A DNA stretch of 64,000 nt, taken from Acidobacteriota bacterium (GTDB taxonomy: Bacteria > Acidobacteriota > Terriglobia > Acidiferrales > UBA7541). Every line of letters begins with the position of its first letter. Position 1 is the first letter of the stretch. This document shows, piece by piece, positions 1 to 9,935 of this stretch. Under the pieces are notes generated by a model. It was not told where the DNA came from. It ran no database searches and worked only from the letters and a program-made list of their open reading frames with translations. Both the position numbers and the translations under genes were made by a program. The stretch spans positions 57,863 to 121,862 of the forward strand of contig JABCZF010000012.1 of assembly GCA_013289825.1 (NCBI GenBank), written 5' to 3'.

Positions 1-1
1 G

Positions 2-160
2 GTGGCCCAAACGGTGAAGGGGATGAGGCAAACTGACGTTCCCGTTGAGAAAATCGTCGTTGAGAAGGTGGAAGTGAATCCAAAGCTCGACGAATCCCTG
101 TTTACGAAACCTCAAATCTCAGCGGCGGCAAATGAACCGGCGCTTCCGAAAACCAAGTAG
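2..160 (+). CDS. C-terminal end of a protein cut by the window edge, possibly an outer-membrane lipoprotein-sorting-like protein
   Basis: An open frame enters from the left edge and ends at TAG 158-160, giving 52 visible residues. The tail contains KVEVNPKLDESLFTKP, which resembles the C-terminus of LolA-like 'outer membrane lipoprotein-sorting' and related secreted beta-sheet proteins common in Acidobacteriota, where a phrase of the form V(E/D)xNxxLDDxLFxKP precedes the end. No start, signal peptide or catalytic residue is visible, so the family name is a guess from this tail alone. The gene runs on the + strand like the copper block downstream but is separated from it by more than 1 kb. Confidence 0.5.
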   Translation: MAQTVKGMRQTDVPVEKIVVEKVEVNPKLDESLFTKPQISAAANEPALPKTK

Positions 161-360
161 AACCCAGCATTCGTTGCACTAAGGTTTGCCGCGGAGCGCG
201 GCCTGAAGCCGGGCTCCGCGGTATTCGTTTTTGCGCGTTGGAATTCTCGCCGCTCAATAGTTCCACAGTGATAGAGGGACCCCGCGAACCTCGAACGTCT
301 CGCCCTAAAAAGCCCATCAAGACGTCGCTCGTCGGAATAGCGCCGCATGAGCACGCAAAT

Positions 361-580
361 ATGAAAACGACGTTGAGCGTAGCGGTGTTTTGTTTCTTGG
401 CGCTCTCTCCGCTAGCCGGTGCTCACGACTATCGTCTCCAGTTCACTCCCGACCCCGAATCCCGGGATTTGGTCGTGGCGGGACATCAATTTTTCAGGGA
501 ATACGGACCTCTCCCACCGGGCTCGTGCGCTACGCGATTCGCCTAAACCTGCCATCCGATTCCGGAGATGGGCAAGAATT
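361..580 (+). pseudogene. Broken small secreted protein gene
   Basis: From ATG 361 the frame reads MKTTLSVAVFCFLALSPLAG followed by AHDYRLQFTPDPESRDLVVAG, which looks like a signal peptide with an Ala-His cleavage region and the start of a small beta-rich secreted protein. The frame stops at 546 after 61 residues. A shift at the T5 run near 490 would instead read NFSGNTDLSH in another frame, which continues the sense better than the annotated tail. I therefore read it as a frameshifted remnant. The family is not identified. An intact 61-residue secreted peptide is the alternative. Confidence 0.35.
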
Positions 581-911
581 TAGCCAGAACGGCAGGCTCG
601 TGGTCCCCAGAAACTCAGACGAGTGCCTGCCGCCAATGCATCTCTGTTTGTCCGGCCGCAAAGTGGGCTTGGCTTCCCGGATCGTGATTCGTCATCTCCC
701 CCGCTCGGCCTGAGGTACGAGGTCGAAAGAGCCGGGAGGCTAGCACATCCCGGGACATTCGAGCTACGGCGCAGCGGGCCGGACTCGGTGGATGCAGCTC
801 GCTTGCTGGCCCGAGCATAGCGGGGTCGGGTCAATGCTCGGTTCAGAGTGTCTCGCAAAAGAGCCTGCACCGGAGAACGCCTTGGGCACCGAGAGCCCAG
901 CCAAGGCAGTA

Positions 912-1136
912 GAACAAAAGGGGTTAACGGAATGAGTCGGCTGGCCTTTCAGATGCGTACCTGGGTTCTCGCGCCTGGTGCACTTGCGGGAGCGCAAAGA
1001 CCACCCCGCACACCTGATCTATAATAAACAGTCGTCGCTCCAACCGTGGCCGCAACAGGGTCTTTCTCCGCAGGAAACGCTCGACGAAGTGGCCGCACGC
1101 GCCTGATGGTGAAGTCCCGGGAGGAATCCGGCGAAC
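912..1136. repeat. Copy A of a diverged ~225-bp dispersed repeat
   Basis: This stretch can be aligned by eye with 35515-35737. Shared blocks in the same order include AAGGGGTTAACGGA, TGAGTC, GCGCAAAG, CACCTGAT/CCCCTGAC, TCGTCGCTCC/TTGTCGCTCC and GGCGAAC at the end. The two copies differ at many positions and neither holds a conserved open frame, so they look like old copies of one element. The rest of 581-1278 shows no convincing gene; the short frames there overlap in all directions. Confidence 0.6.
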
Positions 1137-1278
1137 TGAACCGGTGCGACGGACGGAACGGTCAGTTTTTTCGAGCAGCGTTAGTCGTTAGGCCCGACGT
1201 TTGCTCAGGATACTCCGCAGAACGTAGGCTTGGAAAAGTGCCCTGCGTTGATCCAGGTCCAAACAGATGGAGTGTAGG

Positions 1279-2769
1279 ATGAGCCAGATTCGCCGAGTGA
1301 GTCTTGCCATTGCGGTGGTTGCTGCGATAGGTGCGTCTTACGGACTGGGCCGCCACAATTTGCATTCGCAACCGAACACGAAGGCGGGGCGGCACGTCCT
1401 CTACTATGTCGACCCGATGCATCCCAGCTACAAGTCCGACAAGCCGGGCATTGCCCCGGACTGCGGAATGCAGCTTGAACCGGTCTTTGCCGACCAGCTC
1501 GCAAACGTATCTGCCTCTTCACCACTGGAGCAATGGCCCTCAGGCACAGTCCGCATTGACAGTGCCGCGCAAAGACTTCTTGGCATTCGACTCGCCTCTG
1601 TCCAGAAAAGTGGTGCTACTCGCAATGTCCGGGTCGTCGGGCGTGTGGTTCCCGAAGACACGCGAGTGTACAGAATTAACTCCGGCGCGGACGGATTTAT
1701 TCAAGAGACTCACAACGATTCCGTGGGAACGCGAGTCAAGAAGGATCAAACGCTGGCGACGTATTATTCGCCCGAGTTTCTATCCGTAGCTTCCGGTTTC
1801 CTCGCCGCCACCGAGCGCGTGCCAGGCTCTGTGGGTACCGACGGATCGCGCACCATGCCATTTCCCGGGGCGGTGTCCAAGCAAGGGGTAAGCAGTCTCA
1901 ATGGCTATTCCGATCGCCTGCGAAATCTGGGCATGAGCGAGGTGCAGATTCAACGGATCGCCGACAGCCGCAAGCTTCCCGAAAACATCGATGTTGTCGC
2001 TCCCACCGACGGATTCATTCTCTCGCGAAACGTTTCCGCGGGACAGCATTTCGATCACAACATGGAGTTCTACCGCATTGCGGATCTGCGCCGGGTGTGG
2101 GTTGTCGCCGAGGTTGATGAAAACGAAGCGTCCTATCTCCGTGCTGGTGATCTGGCAAAGATTACCTTGAATGGGGCAGGGCGCCAGTTGCAAGCACGCA
2201 TTTCCGACAGCCTGCCACAATCGGAAGCGGGAGGCGGGACTGTCAAGTTTCGTCTTGAAGTGGAAAATTCCAAATTTACCTTGCGGCCTGAAATGTTGGT
2301 GGACGTCGAGCTGCCGATCCGTTTACCGCGCGCCGTTACCGTGCCGCTGGACGCGCTGGTGGATTCGGGAGCGCACGCCCGTGTATACGTCGAGCGCGGA
2401 GAAGGCGTTTTCGAGCCCCGCGAGGTCGAAACGGGATGGCGTTTTGGCGAACGGGTGGAGATCTTGAGGGGCGTCGAGCCCGGTGAGCGCGTGGTGGCCG
2501 CCGCCACGTTTCTCGTTGACTCGGAAAGCCGGCTGAAAACGCCTACTGTTGAAGCCCCGCCTGTCAGCGCTCCGGATAGCGCGGTCAGTCTGCCTGAACA
2601 TGTGGCCGTTGCGAAAGCGGTGCCGGTCCCGGGTTGCAGCGTGGCGGGAGATTCACGAACGGCGGGTTCGCCGGGCAAGTCTCTCGCCCTGCCCGCGCCA
2701 TGCGCGAAAAAGGTGAGGGACGATCCCTCCGGCGCGAGTGCCAGGCATCCGGGAGACGGCGTTGATTAA
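1279..2769 (+). CDS. cusB: CusB-like RND efflux periplasmic adaptor with N-terminal heavy-metal-binding domain
   Basis: This is a 496-residue membrane-fusion protein that would bridge an inner-membrane RND pump and an outer-membrane channel for Cu(I)/Ag(I) export. It starts with a membrane anchor (MSQIRRVSLAIAVVAAIGAS), then a heavy-metal-binding domain with YVDPMHPSYKSDKPG and a PDCGM motif (about residues 40-70). The barrel-sandwich/hairpin region contains RVVGRVVPEDTRVYRINSG and VGTRVKKDQTLATYYSPEF, followed by beta-barrel and membrane-proximal domains (PGERVVAAATFLVDSES). ATG 1279 follows GGAG; an ATG four codons upstream is less likely. Its end overlaps the pump gene by 8 bases, indicating translational coupling. 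The last ~70 residues are Pro/Ala-rich and contain three Cys, which is unusual for the family. Confidence 0.9.
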   Translation: MSQIRRVSLAIAVVAAIGASYGLGRHNLHSQPNTKAGRHVLYYVDPMHPSYKSDKPGIAPDCGMQLEPVFADQLANVSASSPLEQWPSGTVRIDSAAQRLLGIRLASVQKSGATRNVRVVGRVVPEDTRVYRINSGADGFIQETHNDSVGTRVKKDQTLATYYSPEFLSVASGFLAATERVPGSVGTDGSRTMPFPGAVSKQGVSSLNGYSDRLRNLGMSEVQIQRIADSRKLPENIDVVAPTDGFILSRNVSAGQHFDHNMEFYRIADLRRVWVVAEVDENEASYLRAGDLAKITLNGAGRQLQARISDSLPQSEAGGGTVKFRLEVENSKFTLRPEMLVDVELPIRLPRAVTVPLDALVDSGAHARVYVERGEGVFEPREVETGWRFGERVEILRGVEPGERVVAAATFLVDSESRLKTPTVEAPPVSAPDSAVSLPEHVAVAKAVPVPGCSVAGDSRTAGSPGKSLALPAPCAKKVRDDPSGASARHPGDGVD

Positions 2770-5700
2770 CAGGATCATCGACTTCTCCGTACGACACAAG
2801 CTAGCTGTTTTAACCGCGATCGCGGTGGCCTGCATCGCGGGATGGTGGGCGATGGTCACGGTGCCCGTTGATGCCATTCCTGATCTCAGCGACACGCAAG
2901 TCATTATTTATTCGCGCTGGGACCGCAGCCCGGACATCCTCGAGGATCAGGTTACCTATCCGATCGTTAGTGCCATGCTCGGCGCCCCCCGGGTTAAAGC
3001 AGTGCGGGGCTTCTCCGATTTCGGCTACTCGTATGTGTACGTGGTCTTTGACGAAGGAACCGATCTGTACTGGGCGCGCTCACGGACCACAGAGTATCTC
3101 GCAAGCGTTATACCGCGTTTGCCGGACGGCGTGAAAACCGAACTGGGCCCCGATGCGACCTCTCTCGGCTGGGTCTTTCAGTATGCTTTGGTGGATACAA
3201 CAGGGAAGCACAGCCTCGCCGATTTGCGCTCTTACCAAGACTGGTATCTGAGCTATTACCTCCGCTCGGTTCCCGGTGTAGCCGAGGTTGCTCCCATCGG
3301 CGGTTATACCCGTCAGTACCAGGTGAATCTCGACCCCAATCGTTTGCGCGCCTACGGCATCCCAGTAAGTCGTGTGGTCGAAGCGGTTCGCGGCGGCAAT
3401 AGCGAGTCCAGCGGGCGATTGCTGGAATTTGGCGGAACGGAGTATATGGTGCGCGGCCGCGGTTACGCGCGCTCCCTCGAAGATTTTGAAAACATTCCCC
3501 TGAGTGTTAGCGAAAGCGGCTCGCAAATCCGTATTAAAGACGTAGGACATGTTGAGATGGGGCCGGACTTGCGGCGCGGTCTTGCCGATCTGAATGGCTC
3601 GGGCGAAGCCGTTTCCGGAATTGTCGTCATGCGCAACGGAGAAAATGCTCTCGATGTCATTGACCGCGTAAAAGCCAAAATCAAGGAGATCGAACCGGGG
3701 TTTCCGCCTGGCGTAAAGCTCATTCCGATCTATGACCGGTCGGACCTGATACACAACGCGATTGGCACCGTGAAAACGACCATCCTCGAGGTCGCCGTTA
3801 CGGTCGCGCTCATTATTCTCGTTTTTCTTTGGCATTTCCCTAGCGCGGCGATTCCGATTGTGACCATGCCGGTCGCCGTGCTGCTTGCGTTTATTCCGTT
3901 CCGCATGATGGGAATCAGCGCGAATATCATGTCACTGGCCGGTATTGCTATCGCTTTCAGCGAACTGGTTGACGCTTCGATCGTCGTTGCCGAGCAAACC
4001 CATAAGAAGCTAGAACTATGGGAAAAAGCCGGAGGCCTCGGCGACCGTCGCAAAATCGTCCTTGCCGCCATCAAGGAGGTCGCGGGCCCGACGTTCTTTG
4101 CGCTACTGGTCATTGCCGTCTCTTTCCTGCCGGTCCTCACGTTACAGGCTCAGGAAGGGCGGATGTTCCGGCCCCTGGCATATGCCAAGACGCTGACCAT
4201 GGTGGCTGCCGCGCTGTTGGCAATCACGCTAGATCCCGCGTTGCGGCTTTTTCTTAACGGAATCAAGCGGTTCGAGTTCAGGCCGGAATGGTTGTGCCGA
4301 GTTGCCAATGCCTTGCTGATTGGCAAAGTGCGTTCCGAAGAGAGCCACCCAATAAGCCGGCATCTGATTCGTGTCTATGAGCCCGTGGTCCGTTGGACGT
4401 TGCGATGGAAGTGGTTTGTCATTGGCGCGGCGGTTGCGCTAATGATCCTCACCGTGCCCGTTTTCTTCCGTTTGGGCTCAGAGTCCATGCCGCCCCTGGA
4501 CGAAGGTGCGATTTTCTATATGCCCACGACACTGCCGGGCATCTCCATCCACCAGGCGGAGCAGTTGCTCCAGGTCAGCGATCACATGCTGAGCCAATTC
4601 CCGGAAGTCGACCATGTTCTTGGCAAGGCCGGGCGAGCCGAAACTGCCACCGACCCGGCACCGCTCTCGATGCTGGAGACGCTAATCGTTCTAAAGCCCC
4701 ACAGTGCCTGGCGACATGTGGACACCTGGTATTCCGCATGGGCCCCGGAATGGGCCAAGAGCCTGTTTCGCCACATTACCCCCGACACGATCTCCACCGA
4801 GGAGTTGGTGGGCCAGATGAATGAAGCGTTGAAGATTCCAGGAGTCAACAACGCGTGGACCATGCCCATCCGCGGGCGCATCGATATGCTGACCACCGGG
4901 CTTCGAACCCCTGTGGGATTGAAGATTGCCGGGGCTGACTTGCAGCAGATCCAGGCGATCGGCACGGAAATCGAATCTCTGCTCAAAGCCGTACCAGGAA
5001 CGCGTGCGGTGCTTGCCGAACGTACGGCCGAAGGCCACTTTCTCGACCTGCAGTGGGATCGCGAACATCTGGCGCGCTATGGAGTCAGCGTCGAAGACGC
5101 CCAGCGCGTCATCGAGAACGCCATCGGCGGCGAAAATGTCACCACCGTGGTGCTCGGACAGGAGCGTTACCGAGTAAACGTCCGGTTTCAGCGCGATTTC
5201 CGCAGCGACATTGGCTCCCTTGCCGCTATTCCCATCCCGGCGGGCGGCCAGCGGCAATTGACGTTAAGCGATTTGGCGAAAATCAGCATCTCCACCGGCC
5301 CGGCCATGATCCGCAATGAAAACGGCCTGCTCACCGGTTATGTCTATGTGGACGTCGCCGGTCGCGACCCTGGCAGCTACATCAGAGAAGCGAATCAACT
5401 GCTGCGCGACCGCATCAAGCTGCCTGCCGGCTATTCCGTAAGTTGGAGCGGACAGTATGAGAGCATGCAGCGCGCGACGGAACGCCTGAAGTTAGTGGTC
5501 CCCATCACCCTGTTCCTGATCGTTCTCTTACTTTATTTCAATACTCGTTCCGTTCCCAAGACCATTATTGTCTTGCTGGCGGTACCTTTTTCCGCGGTTG
5601 GGGCGCTCTGGTTTCTTTATTTCGCTGGCTACAACCTCAGCGTCGCTGTTTGGGTGGGATTGATCGCTTTGTTGGGAATTGATGCCGAGACGGGGGTCTT

Positions 5701-6070
5701 TATGCTCCTGTACCTCGATCTCGCCTGCGCGGAGGCACGGCGCGAAGGCCGCCTCAACACGCTTGACCAGTTGCGAGAAGCCATCGTACAGGGTGCCGCG
5801 AAGCGTTTACGACCGAAATTCATGACCTTTGCCACGACTTGCGTCGGTCTTTTTCCCATTATGTGGGCCACGGGTGCAGGCTCGGACGTAATGAAGCGCA
5901 TCGCCGCAGCTATGGTCGGCGGTATCTTTACTTCGTTTGTTCTCGAACTCCTGGTCTACCCTGCCATCTACGAAGTATGGAAGTGGGGTCTCCATCCCCA
6001 TGGCGTTCAAGCAGACCAGAGCTCAACTCCTTTGGGCTTGCAGCCAGTTGAATCAGCAGGCTCAGATTAG
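2762..6070 (+). CDS. cusA: CusA-like heavy-metal RND efflux pump (Cu(I)/Ag(I))
   Basis: This is a 1102-residue inner-membrane RND transporter of the heavy-metal efflux branch. TTG 2762 was chosen because it gives the family start LINRIIDFSVRHK and follows GGGAG at six bases; GTG 2738 is an alternative without a ribosome site. The proton-relay region LVDASIVVAEQTHKK (Asp near 404) is present. The three methionines known from E. coli CusA to bind Cu(I)/Ag(I) all have counterparts: YMPTTLPGIS (Met ~587), PLSMLET (Met ~637) and RIDML (Met ~709). The conserved C-terminal blocks GTGAGSDVMKRIAA and a final helix are intact. It overlaps cusB and is the core of the copper block; no TolC-like outer channel gene is adjacent. 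Confidence 0.95.
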   Translation: MINRIIDFSVRHKLAVLTAIAVACIAGWWAMVTVPVDAIPDLSDTQVIIYSRWDRSPDILEDQVTYPIVSAMLGAPRVKAVRGFSDFGYSYVYVVFDEGTDLYWARSRTTEYLASVIPRLPDGVKTELGPDATSLGWVFQYALVDTTGKHSLADLRSYQDWYLSYYLRSVPGVAEVAPIGGYTRQYQVNLDPNRLRAYGIPVSRVVEAVRGGNSESSGRLLEFGGTEYMVRGRGYARSLEDFENIPLSVSESGSQIRIKDVGHVEMGPDLRRGLADLNGSGEAVSGIVVMRNGENALDVIDRVKAKIKEIEPGFPPGVKLIPIYDRSDLIHNAIGTVKTTILEVAVTVALIILVFLWHFPSAAIPIVTMPVAVLLAFIPFRMMGISANIMSLAGIAIAFSELVDASIVVAEQTHKKLELWEKAGGLGDRRKIVLAAIKEVAGPTFFALLVIAVSFLPVLTLQAQEGRMFRPLAYAKTLTMVAAALLAITLDPALRLFLNGIKRFEFRPEWLCRVANALLIGKVRSEESHPISRHLIRVYEPVVRWTLRWKWFVIGAAVALMILTVPVFFRLGSESMPPLDEGAIFYMPTTLPGISIHQAEQLLQVSDHMLSQFPEVDHVLGKAGRAETATDPAPLSMLETLIVLKPHSAWRHVDTWYSAWAPEWAKSLFRHITPDTISTEELVGQMNEALKIPGVNNAWTMPIRGRIDMLTTGLRTPVGLKIAGADLQQIQAIGTEIESLLKAVPGTRAVLAERTAEGHFLDLQWDREHLARYGVSVEDAQRVIENAIGGENVTTVVLGQERYRVNVRFQRDFRSDIGSLAAIPIPAGGQRQLTLSDLAKISISTGPAMIRNENGLLTGYVYVDVAGRDPGSYIREANQLLRDRIKLPAGYSVSWSGQYESMQRATERLKLVVPITLFLIVLLLYFNTRSVPKTIIVLLAVPFSAVGALWFLYFAGYNLSVAVWVGLIALLGIDAETGVFMLLYLDLACAEARREGRLNTLDQLREAIVQGAAKRLRPKFMTFATTCVGLFPIMWATGAGSDVMKRIAAAMVGGIFTSFVLELLVYPAIYEVWKWGLHPHGVQADQSSTPLGLQPVESAGSD

Positions 6071-6486
6071 GCGCCTCCGGCCCGAGTGGATGGCGTAGGT
6101 TCCAAGTTCCAGGAGGGCATCCGCGAGGTGGTCTGTGGGTTTCCTTCTGGCGATTCTTAATGCCGTTACCCGCCAGCTTCCGGAAGACAAGCGCCTCGTT
6201 TGTCGTTGCCTCCGGGATCGCCATCGCGTAGTTTGTCGACACGAAAGGGTTTCCTAGATGGCGTCTCTAACTCGGCGCCGGTCCAGAGCTTCTGTCCCCT
6301 TTGGATGGTCTAAGGCGGCTTTTCGCTTACAGGTAGTTACTCTCGGGTATTCTCTACGCGGTCTCGAGCTCCGTGGGTTGCCTGGCCCGTTTTACAATTC
6401 CAAGATCAACGGTGCAAAAGGGTGCAAATCTATCGAGTAACGTCCGTGGGTCTGATGCTGTAAATCTTTGGTATCTGGAGAATACA
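6071..6486. other. Intergenic stretch without a supported gene
   Basis: No open frame here has a ribosome site or recognisable product. It likely carries the promoter of the porin gene that starts at 6487; I see no clear operator or hairpin. Confidence 0.5.
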
Positions 6487-7893
6487 ATGAAGCTCTTCCT
6501 TCCCCTTCTGCGCAAAGCGGCTCTCAATTTGATGGCGGCCGACCGGAGGCCGCTAACGCGCCTGTCCGTGCTGTTGCTGGCATCGTTGGCCGTGGTTTCG
6601 GGGCTGTCCGCAAGGCAGTCGGAGGTTGTCGCGCATCCCGATGCCGACAAGGAAACCTTGGCCGCTTTGCTTCAGCGAGTCGCCCAACTCGAAGAAAGAG
6701 TAAAAAAAGTGGAACAATTGGAGGCCCGCATCAAAGAGCTGGAGGGCCATGCTCCGCTTGCCAGTTCGCCCGAAGTGCCCGTTGCTCCCGCTGCCCAGGC
6801 TGCTCCTGCGGTGGCCCCTCCGACACCCGAACCAGAGCCCGAACCGATGAGCGATCATGGCATGTCGGACCGCATGGATGTTAGCAAGACTTTGATGCGC
6901 ATCCGAGGATTTGGCGACATTTCATTTCACGGAGACGACCGAAAAGGCAGCACCAACTCATTTACTCTAGGGCAGCTCAATCTGTTTGTCACCTCCGACA
7001 TTTCTGAAAAGTTTAAATTTCTGAGCGAGATCGTTTTTGAAGGTGGGCCCGAAAACATTTACGGTGTAAATACGAGCGAGAAGAACTCTTTCGGCGTCGA
7101 TGTCGAGCGTATGCTCTTGCAGTATTCCTACAATGATTATTTCCATCTTGCGGTTGGCCGTTACCACACGGCCATCGGCTACTGGAACACTGAGTTCCAC
7201 CACGGCACCTGGTTCCAGACCACCACCGACCGCCCTTTTCTGTTCCTGTTCGAGGACAACGGGGGAATTCTACCGATCCACAATGTCGGCGCTTCCGCCT
7301 CCGGCCTAGTCCCCTGGTCGGGGGCCTTGGGTTTGCATTACGTCGCCGAAATCGGCAACGGGCGCGAATCGCGAACTCCCCTGGACGCCGAACCGGTGCA
7401 GAACGTAGTGGATGAAGACAACCACAAAGCCTTCAATGTGGCCGTTTTTGCCCGCCCTGAGGCCTTCCGCGGCTTGCAGACGGGATTCTCCTACTACCGC
7501 GATCTATTGACGCCGCTCGGCCGGCCCAAAGTGGACGAGAGCATTCTCGCGTTCCATGCCGTGCTGGTGCGCTCCAATTTCGAATGGCTGAACGAGGCGC
7601 TGCTCGTGCGCCACGCTCCGGCGGGAACTTCGCACGTTTTCGATACGCCTGGCTTTTACACTCAGATCTCGCGGCAATTTGGCGCTTTCCGGCCCTATTT
7701 CCGGTATCAGTACATAAACGCCCCGAATGGAGAACCTATCTTTCCGGACGTTACCCTGCGCCACGGTCCTTCCTTCGGAATCCGCTACGATGCCAGCGAG
7801 TCTGTGGCCGTCAAACTACAATACGACTTCACCGACCTGCGCAGGCAAGCAGCGTTCAATTCGCTCGCTTTGCAGGTCGGCTTTACCTTTTGA
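6487..7893 (+). CDS. Outer-membrane porin-like protein with N-terminal coiled coil
   Basis: This is a 468-residue protein. ATG 6487 follows GGAG at a good distance; the frame is open further upstream without a site. The N-terminus has a long signal peptide (LSVLLLASLAVVSGLSA), then a coiled-coil heptad stretch (LLQRVAQLEERVKKVEQLEA) and a Pro/Ala-rich linker. From about residue 140 the sequence alternates like outer-membrane beta strands and ends with Phe (LQVGFTF), the usual signal for barrel assembly. This layout is typical of trimeric porins and of the outer-membrane proteins encoded with Acidobacteriota two-component/periplasmic-binding gene sets. It is followed after 7 bases by the PstS-like gene. 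The substrate is unknown; it could serve in place of a channel for the upstream pump, but nothing shows this. Confidence 0.7.
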   Translation: MKLFLPLLRKAALNLMAADRRPLTRLSVLLLASLAVVSGLSARQSEVVAHPDADKETLAALLQRVAQLEERVKKVEQLEARIKELEGHAPLASSPEVPVAPAAQAAPAVAPPTPEPEPEPMSDHGMSDRMDVSKTLMRIRGFGDISFHGDDRKGSTNSFTLGQLNLFVTSDISEKFKFLSEIVFEGGPENIYGVNTSEKNSFGVDVERMLLQYSYNDYFHLAVGRYHTAIGYWNTEFHHGTWFQTTTDRPFLFLFEDNGGILPIHNVGASASGLVPWSGALGLHYVAEIGNGRESRTPLDAEPVQNVVDEDNHKAFNVAVFARPEAFRGLQTGFSYYRDLLTPLGRPKVDESILAFHAVLVRSNFEWLNEALLVRHAPAGTSHVFDTPGFYTQISRQFGAFRPYFRYQYINAPNGEPIFPDVTLRHGPSFGIRYDASESVAVKLQYDFTDLRRQAAFNSLALQVGFTF

Positions 7894-7900
7894 AAGCGTG

Positions 7901-8443
7901 ATGACGCGTCTCCTCAAGGTGTCTCTGCTCGGCGTGGCTTTCGCCGGCCTGCTTATCGGCGCGACGGCGCACGAGTTTGTTCCAGGGAGCGCAGCGTCTT
8001 CTGAGGGACAAACGCCAGCAGACTTGAACTTAGCGATCGTTGTCAACGTTTCCAATCCGGCCGACAAACTTTCCACCGGGGAGCTTCGGCGCATTTTCCT
8101 CGGCGAGCGCGGCAACTGGCCGAACGGCCGACGCATCACCATCGTCATGATGGAACCGGGCCAGCCCGAACGCGCCTCCATACTCCGCGAGATTTGCCAG
8201 ATGACCGAGACCCAATTCAACAATCACTTTCTCCACGGGGTGTTCACCGGCCAGCTTTTAGTCTCTCCAAAAACGCTTGCGACGCCCGCTGGGGTACGCA
8301 AGTTCATCTTCAACGTACCTGGGGCTATCGGCTACTTGCGCGCCTCCGACGTGGACTCCACTGTGAAAGTTCTGCGAATTGACGAGCGCGCACCTTCCGA
8401 CAAGGGTTATCCTCTTCACGTACCGCCCCGCCCGAGCAAATAG
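7901..8443 (+). CDS. PstS-like periplasmic substrate-binding domain protein
   Basis: This 180-residue protein has a signal peptide (LLKVSLLGVAFAGLLIGATA) followed by a short PBP-like domain: NLAIVVNVSNPADKLSTGEL, RRIFLGERGNWPNG and VPGAIGYLRASDV. These are marks of the small 'phosphate ABC transporter substrate-binding protein' family, roughly half the size of true PstS. Such stand-alone proteins often sit beside a porin and a sensor kinase and may present a ligand to the kinase rather than to an ABC importer; no permease or ATPase gene is nearby. ATG 7901 was chosen; GTG 7898 is possible. The next gene begins two bases after its stop, so the porin, this gene, the kinase and the regulator probably form one transcript. 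Confidence 0.75.
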   Translation: MTRLLKVSLLGVAFAGLLIGATAHEFVPGSAASSEGQTPADLNLAIVVNVSNPADKLSTGELRRIFLGERGNWPNGRRITIVMMEPGQPERASILREICQMTETQFNNHFLHGVFTGQLLVSPKTLATPAGVRKFIFNVPGAIGYLRASDVDSTVKVLRIDERAPSDKGYPLHVPPRPSK

Positions 8444-8444
8444 T

Positions 8445-9935
8445 ATGAGCCCGCGAAACCAGCCAATAGCGCCGCATACGAAGGGGCTTTCCACGGCCAT
8501 CTCCACGTCCGGCCGGGCGTCCAGTCTGCTCTCGCGTCACAGTTCCTCCTTGCTTCTTTTCTTCGTGTTCCTGGTCGTGGTCGTCGTAGGGATTTTCGTT
8601 AGTCGAGATTTGCGCAGCGCCGATGCCGAGGCGCAAAAAATGTATGCGGGATCGGTTTTGGGAATGCGCCGCATTGGCAATATGGAATACGAAGCTCAGG
8701 AGACCCGCCGAAGCACCTTTTACGCCTTGAGTACAAAGGACAGCAATCTGCAAGTGAAGTATGCCGACCAGTCGCGCGAGGCGGACGCGCTGGTGACCGC
8801 TGGCATAAGCGAATACCTTCGCGAGGAAAGGACGCCCGTCGAATTGCGGGTTGGCACCCGGCTTCAGCAGAGCTGGTACGCCTACCTCCAGGTTCGTGAT
8901 GAAGTCCTGGCCTCCATACTGGAGGGAAGCATTCAAGAAGCGGTGGATCGCGATCTTAAGAGCGGCGTACCGTTATTCGATCGCGTTCGCGAAGACCTCG
9001 AGGAGATCAATCGTCTCTATGACGAGCAGGCCTTCCAGCGGCTCGCTAATGTGGCCGCGACTTCCCGGCGCACCATGCTAAGACTCGCTGGTATCCTCGG
9101 CACTACCCTGGTTCTTGCATTCGTTTCCGTCTGGGCTATTCAGACGAGTCGGGTGCAAGCTGCCCTGCAACTTGCCAAGCTGCAGATGGAATTTGTGGCC
9201 TCGGTTTCGCACGAACTTCGTACGCCCCTGGCAGTGATTTCTTCCGCCGCCGACAACATAGCTGACGGTTTGATTGAGGGCAGGGAAGACCAGCAAAAGT
9301 ACGGGCGAGCCATCCAGAACCAAAGCCACCAGATGGCCGAGCTGGTGAATCAGATTTTGCTGTTTGCCGCTGCCAACGACCGAAAAATCCCCTACGTCTT
9401 GCGCGTTCTCCGTGTTTCGGAACTCGTCGATGCCGTCCTGCTTTCGACAGCGGACCGCGTCAAGCATTCTGGCTTTACCCTGGATCTCGAAGTCGCACCC
9501 GACTTGCCCTCGGTCATGGGCGACCTCTCGGCGCTCACGCAGTGCCTGCAAAATCTGGTCGGAAATGCCCTGAAATATAGTGGAAGCAGCCGTTGGATCG
9601 CCATTACCGTTTCGACTGCTCGTTCTGGGCATGGCGGCCCCATGGAAATCCTCATTGCCGTTCAGGATCGGGGCATTGGAATTGCTCGGTCGGAGTTGCC
9701 GCGCGTTTTTGATCCGTTCTATCGAAGTGCCACGGTCATTTCAGAGCAAATCCACGGAACCGGGTTAGGATTATCGGTTTCCAAGGGCATTGCCGAGAGC
9801 ATGGGGGGCAGGCTCACGGTGGCGAGCGAGCTTGGCGTCGGGAGTACCTTCACGTTGCACTTGCCGGTGGCAAGCCCCGATAACTTGCCGCCGCAAGTCG
9901 TTGACTCCCCCTCGGGGGTACGCGCTCAACAATGA
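8445..9935 (+). CDS. Membrane sensor histidine kinase
   Basis: This is a 496-residue two-component sensor. There are two membrane segments (SLLLFFVFLVVVVVGIFV near residue 40 and LAGILGTTLVLAFVSVWAIQ near 215) enclosing a ~160-residue helical periplasmic sensor that resembles four-helix-bundle MCP-type sensors. The kinase core follows: H-box SVSHELRTPLAVI with His ~256, N-box LQNLVGNALKYS, G1 DRGIGIARSELP, F-box FDPFYRS and G2 GTGLGLSVSKGIAE. No clear HAMP linker is seen between the second helix and the H-box. Its stop overlaps the regulator ATG (ATGA). Given the upstream porin, PstS-like and Cus genes, copper or anion sensing are both possible; I cannot choose between them. Confidence 0.9.
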   Translation: MSPRNQPIAPHTKGLSTAISTSGRASSLLSRHSSSLLLFFVFLVVVVVGIFVSRDLRSADAEAQKMYAGSVLGMRRIGNMEYEAQETRRSTFYALSTKDSNLQVKYADQSREADALVTAGISEYLREERTPVELRVGTRLQQSWYAYLQVRDEVLASILEGSIQEAVDRDLKSGVPLFDRVREDLEEINRLYDEQAFQRLANVAATSRRTMLRLAGILGTTLVLAFVSVWAIQTSRVQAALQLAKLQMEFVASVSHELRTPLAVISSAADNIADGLIEGREDQQKYGRAIQNQSHQMAELVNQILLFAAANDRKIPYVLRVLRVSELVDAVLLSTADRVKHSGFTLDLEVAPDLPSVMGDLSALTQCLQNLVGNALKYSGSSRWIAITVSTARSGHGGPMEILIAVQDRGIGIARSELPRVFDPFYRSATVISEQIHGTGLGLSVSKGIAESMGGRLTVASELGVGSTFTLHLPVASPDNLPPQVVDSPSGVRAQQ